DNA of 6,736 nt, from the NCBI GenBank assembly GCA_031546985.1, contig JAVBJN010000088.1, positions 1 through 6,736 on the forward strand, in the 5' to 3' direction. Origin of the DNA: JAVBJN01 sp031546985 (GTDB lineage: Bacteria; Bacteroidota; Bacteroidia; Chitinophagales; Chitinophagaceae). The notes below the pieces were generated by a model. The model had not been told where the DNA came from. It searched no databases and saw nothing but the letters and a program-made list of their open reading frames with translations. Below, one piece after another: positions 6,361 to 6,736 of this stretch. The first letter of the stretch is position 1, and the number at the start of each line of letters is the position of its first letter. A program made the position numbers and the translations under genes.

Positions 6361-6368
6361 CAAAAATA
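6361..6368 (-). promoter_or_regulatory. Candidate -7 box for the SDR-DUF62-ABM operon
   Basis: The minus strand reads TATTTTTG, a full match to TAnnTTTG, 76 bases before the SDR start. A second full match (TATTTTTG) lies at 6413-6420, further upstream. Neither has a clean TTTG 19-21 bases upstream, so which one is used is uncertain. Confidence 0.4.
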
Positions 6369-6459
6369 CTCTGTAAAGCTGTAAATAAAGAATGAACTAT
6401 AAATTAATATCGCAAAAATAGGGTGCGTTAATTTTTTTTGAATTTTCCTTAGCTCAAGT

Positions 6460-6491
6460 ATTGCATTTTACGGAATCATGACATACCTTTG
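6460..6491 (+). promoter_or_regulatory. Upstream tandem promoter P1 (Bacteroidota type)
   Basis: ATTG (6460-6463) is followed after 20 bases by TACCTTTG (6484-6491), matching the -33 and -7 consensus (TTTG, TAnnTTTG) with correct spacing. Transcription would start at about 6497. No convincing gene lies before the tRNA, and I see no terminator between, so it probably adds a longer precursor of the tRNA transcript. Confidence 0.6.
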
Positions 6492-6602
6492 CGCTCCCAT
6501 TCAGCGATGACGGGGCAGTTCTTAAGCAGATGATGACGATTATATCGATATGATAGTTAAGCAGTTAGCGCAGAAAAAATCTGAAACTTTTTTTGACAAA
6601 CG

Positions 6603-6634
6603 CTTGCAGGTTTCAAATCAGCTACATATCTTTG
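6603..6634 (+). promoter_or_regulatory. Promoter P2 of the tRNA-Lys gene
   Basis: CTTG (6603-6606), a 20-base spacer, then TATCTTTG (6627-6634), a full TAnnTTTG match. Transcription would start at about 6640, some 20 bases before the mature tRNA 5' end. A TTGACA at 6593-6598 lies too far upstream for this -7 box. Confidence 0.7.
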
Positions 6635-6662
6635 CAATCCGATTTTCAATAAACGAAATGTT

Positions 6663-6735
6663 GATTCCGTAGCTCAGTTGGTAGAGCAATACACTTTTAA
6701 TGTATGGGCCCTGGGTTCGAGTCCCAGCGGGATCA
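6663..6735 (+). tRNA. tRNA-Lys (anticodon TTT)
   Basis: A complete 73-base cloverleaf. Acceptor stem: GATTCCG (6663-6669) with CGGGATC (6728-6734), one G-T pair. D arm: GCTC (6672-6675) with GAGC (6684-6687) around AGTTGGTA. Anticodon stem: ATACA (6689-6693) with TGTAT (6701-6705), loop CTTTTAA with anticodon TTT at 6696-6698, reading AAA and AAG. T arm: CTGGG (6711-6715) and CCCAG (6723-6727) around TTCGAGT. The discriminator base is A6735. The window ends one base later with C, so whether CCA is encoded cannot be seen, nor whether more tRNA genes follow. Confidence 0.97.
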
Positions 6736-6736
6736 C

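Noticed and set aside
6550..6672. A 40-codon plus-strand open frame starting at 6550.
   Set aside because: It spans the tRNA promoter and runs into the tRNA gene, with no ribosome binding site or protein-like feature.
6663..6736. Possible integration (att) site at the tRNA-Lys gene.
   Set aside because: The 3' end of the tRNA is at the window edge, no integrase is present, and no copy of the tRNA 3' end was noticed elsewhere in the window.

Overview
The window looks like chromosomal DNA from a member of the Bacteroidota, most likely a Chitinophagaceae-type organism. Three things suggest this: promoters of the TAnnTTTG (-7) type with a TTG-like -33 element, genes without clear Shine-Dalgarno sequences, and a roughly 1000-residue DUF2723 membrane protein of a kind typical of that phylum. 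The assignment rests on recognised families and motifs; no database search was made.

Layout, left to right. Positions 1-240 hold no gene. They contain a mosaic of intergenic repeat units (1-193), followed by a strong terminator hairpin (204-242). All five protein genes lie on the minus strand, so they read right to left. At 241-900 is an unrecognised exported protein. The stretch 901-1209 has no gene: it holds a 12-bp palindrome, a 120-bp palindromic repeat element (1012-1131) related to the unit at 82-193, and a terminator hairpin (1159-1186). At 1210-4266 is the DUF2723 membrane protein, a likely GT-C-type glycosyltransferase. At 4357-4653 is a small ABM-domain protein, at 4650-5444 a divergent member of the SAM hydroxide adenosyltransferase (DUF62) family, and at 5466-6284 a classical short-chain dehydrogenase. 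The stretch 6285-6662 has no protein gene. It holds the likely promoter and leader hairpin of the dehydrogenase operon on the minus strand, and two tandem plus-strand promoters. At 6663-6735 a plus-strand tRNA-Lys(TTT) runs almost to the window edge.

How the genes work together. The dehydrogenase, DUF62-family and ABM genes are probably one transcript: the gaps are 21 nt and then a 4-nt ATGA overlap. The DUF2723 gene has its own candidate promoter, and an inverted repeat separates it from the operon. The exported protein is separated from DUF2723 by a terminator and a repeat element, so it is probably its own unit. No shared pathway can be read from the sequence.

The core genes are ordinary. 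The parts most worth a second look are the palindromic repeat family, which sits just beyond the terminators of two successive genes, and the DUF62-family protein, which appears to lack the aspartate of the usual DPGVG motif. I see no defence system, CRISPR array, insertion sequence or prophage.
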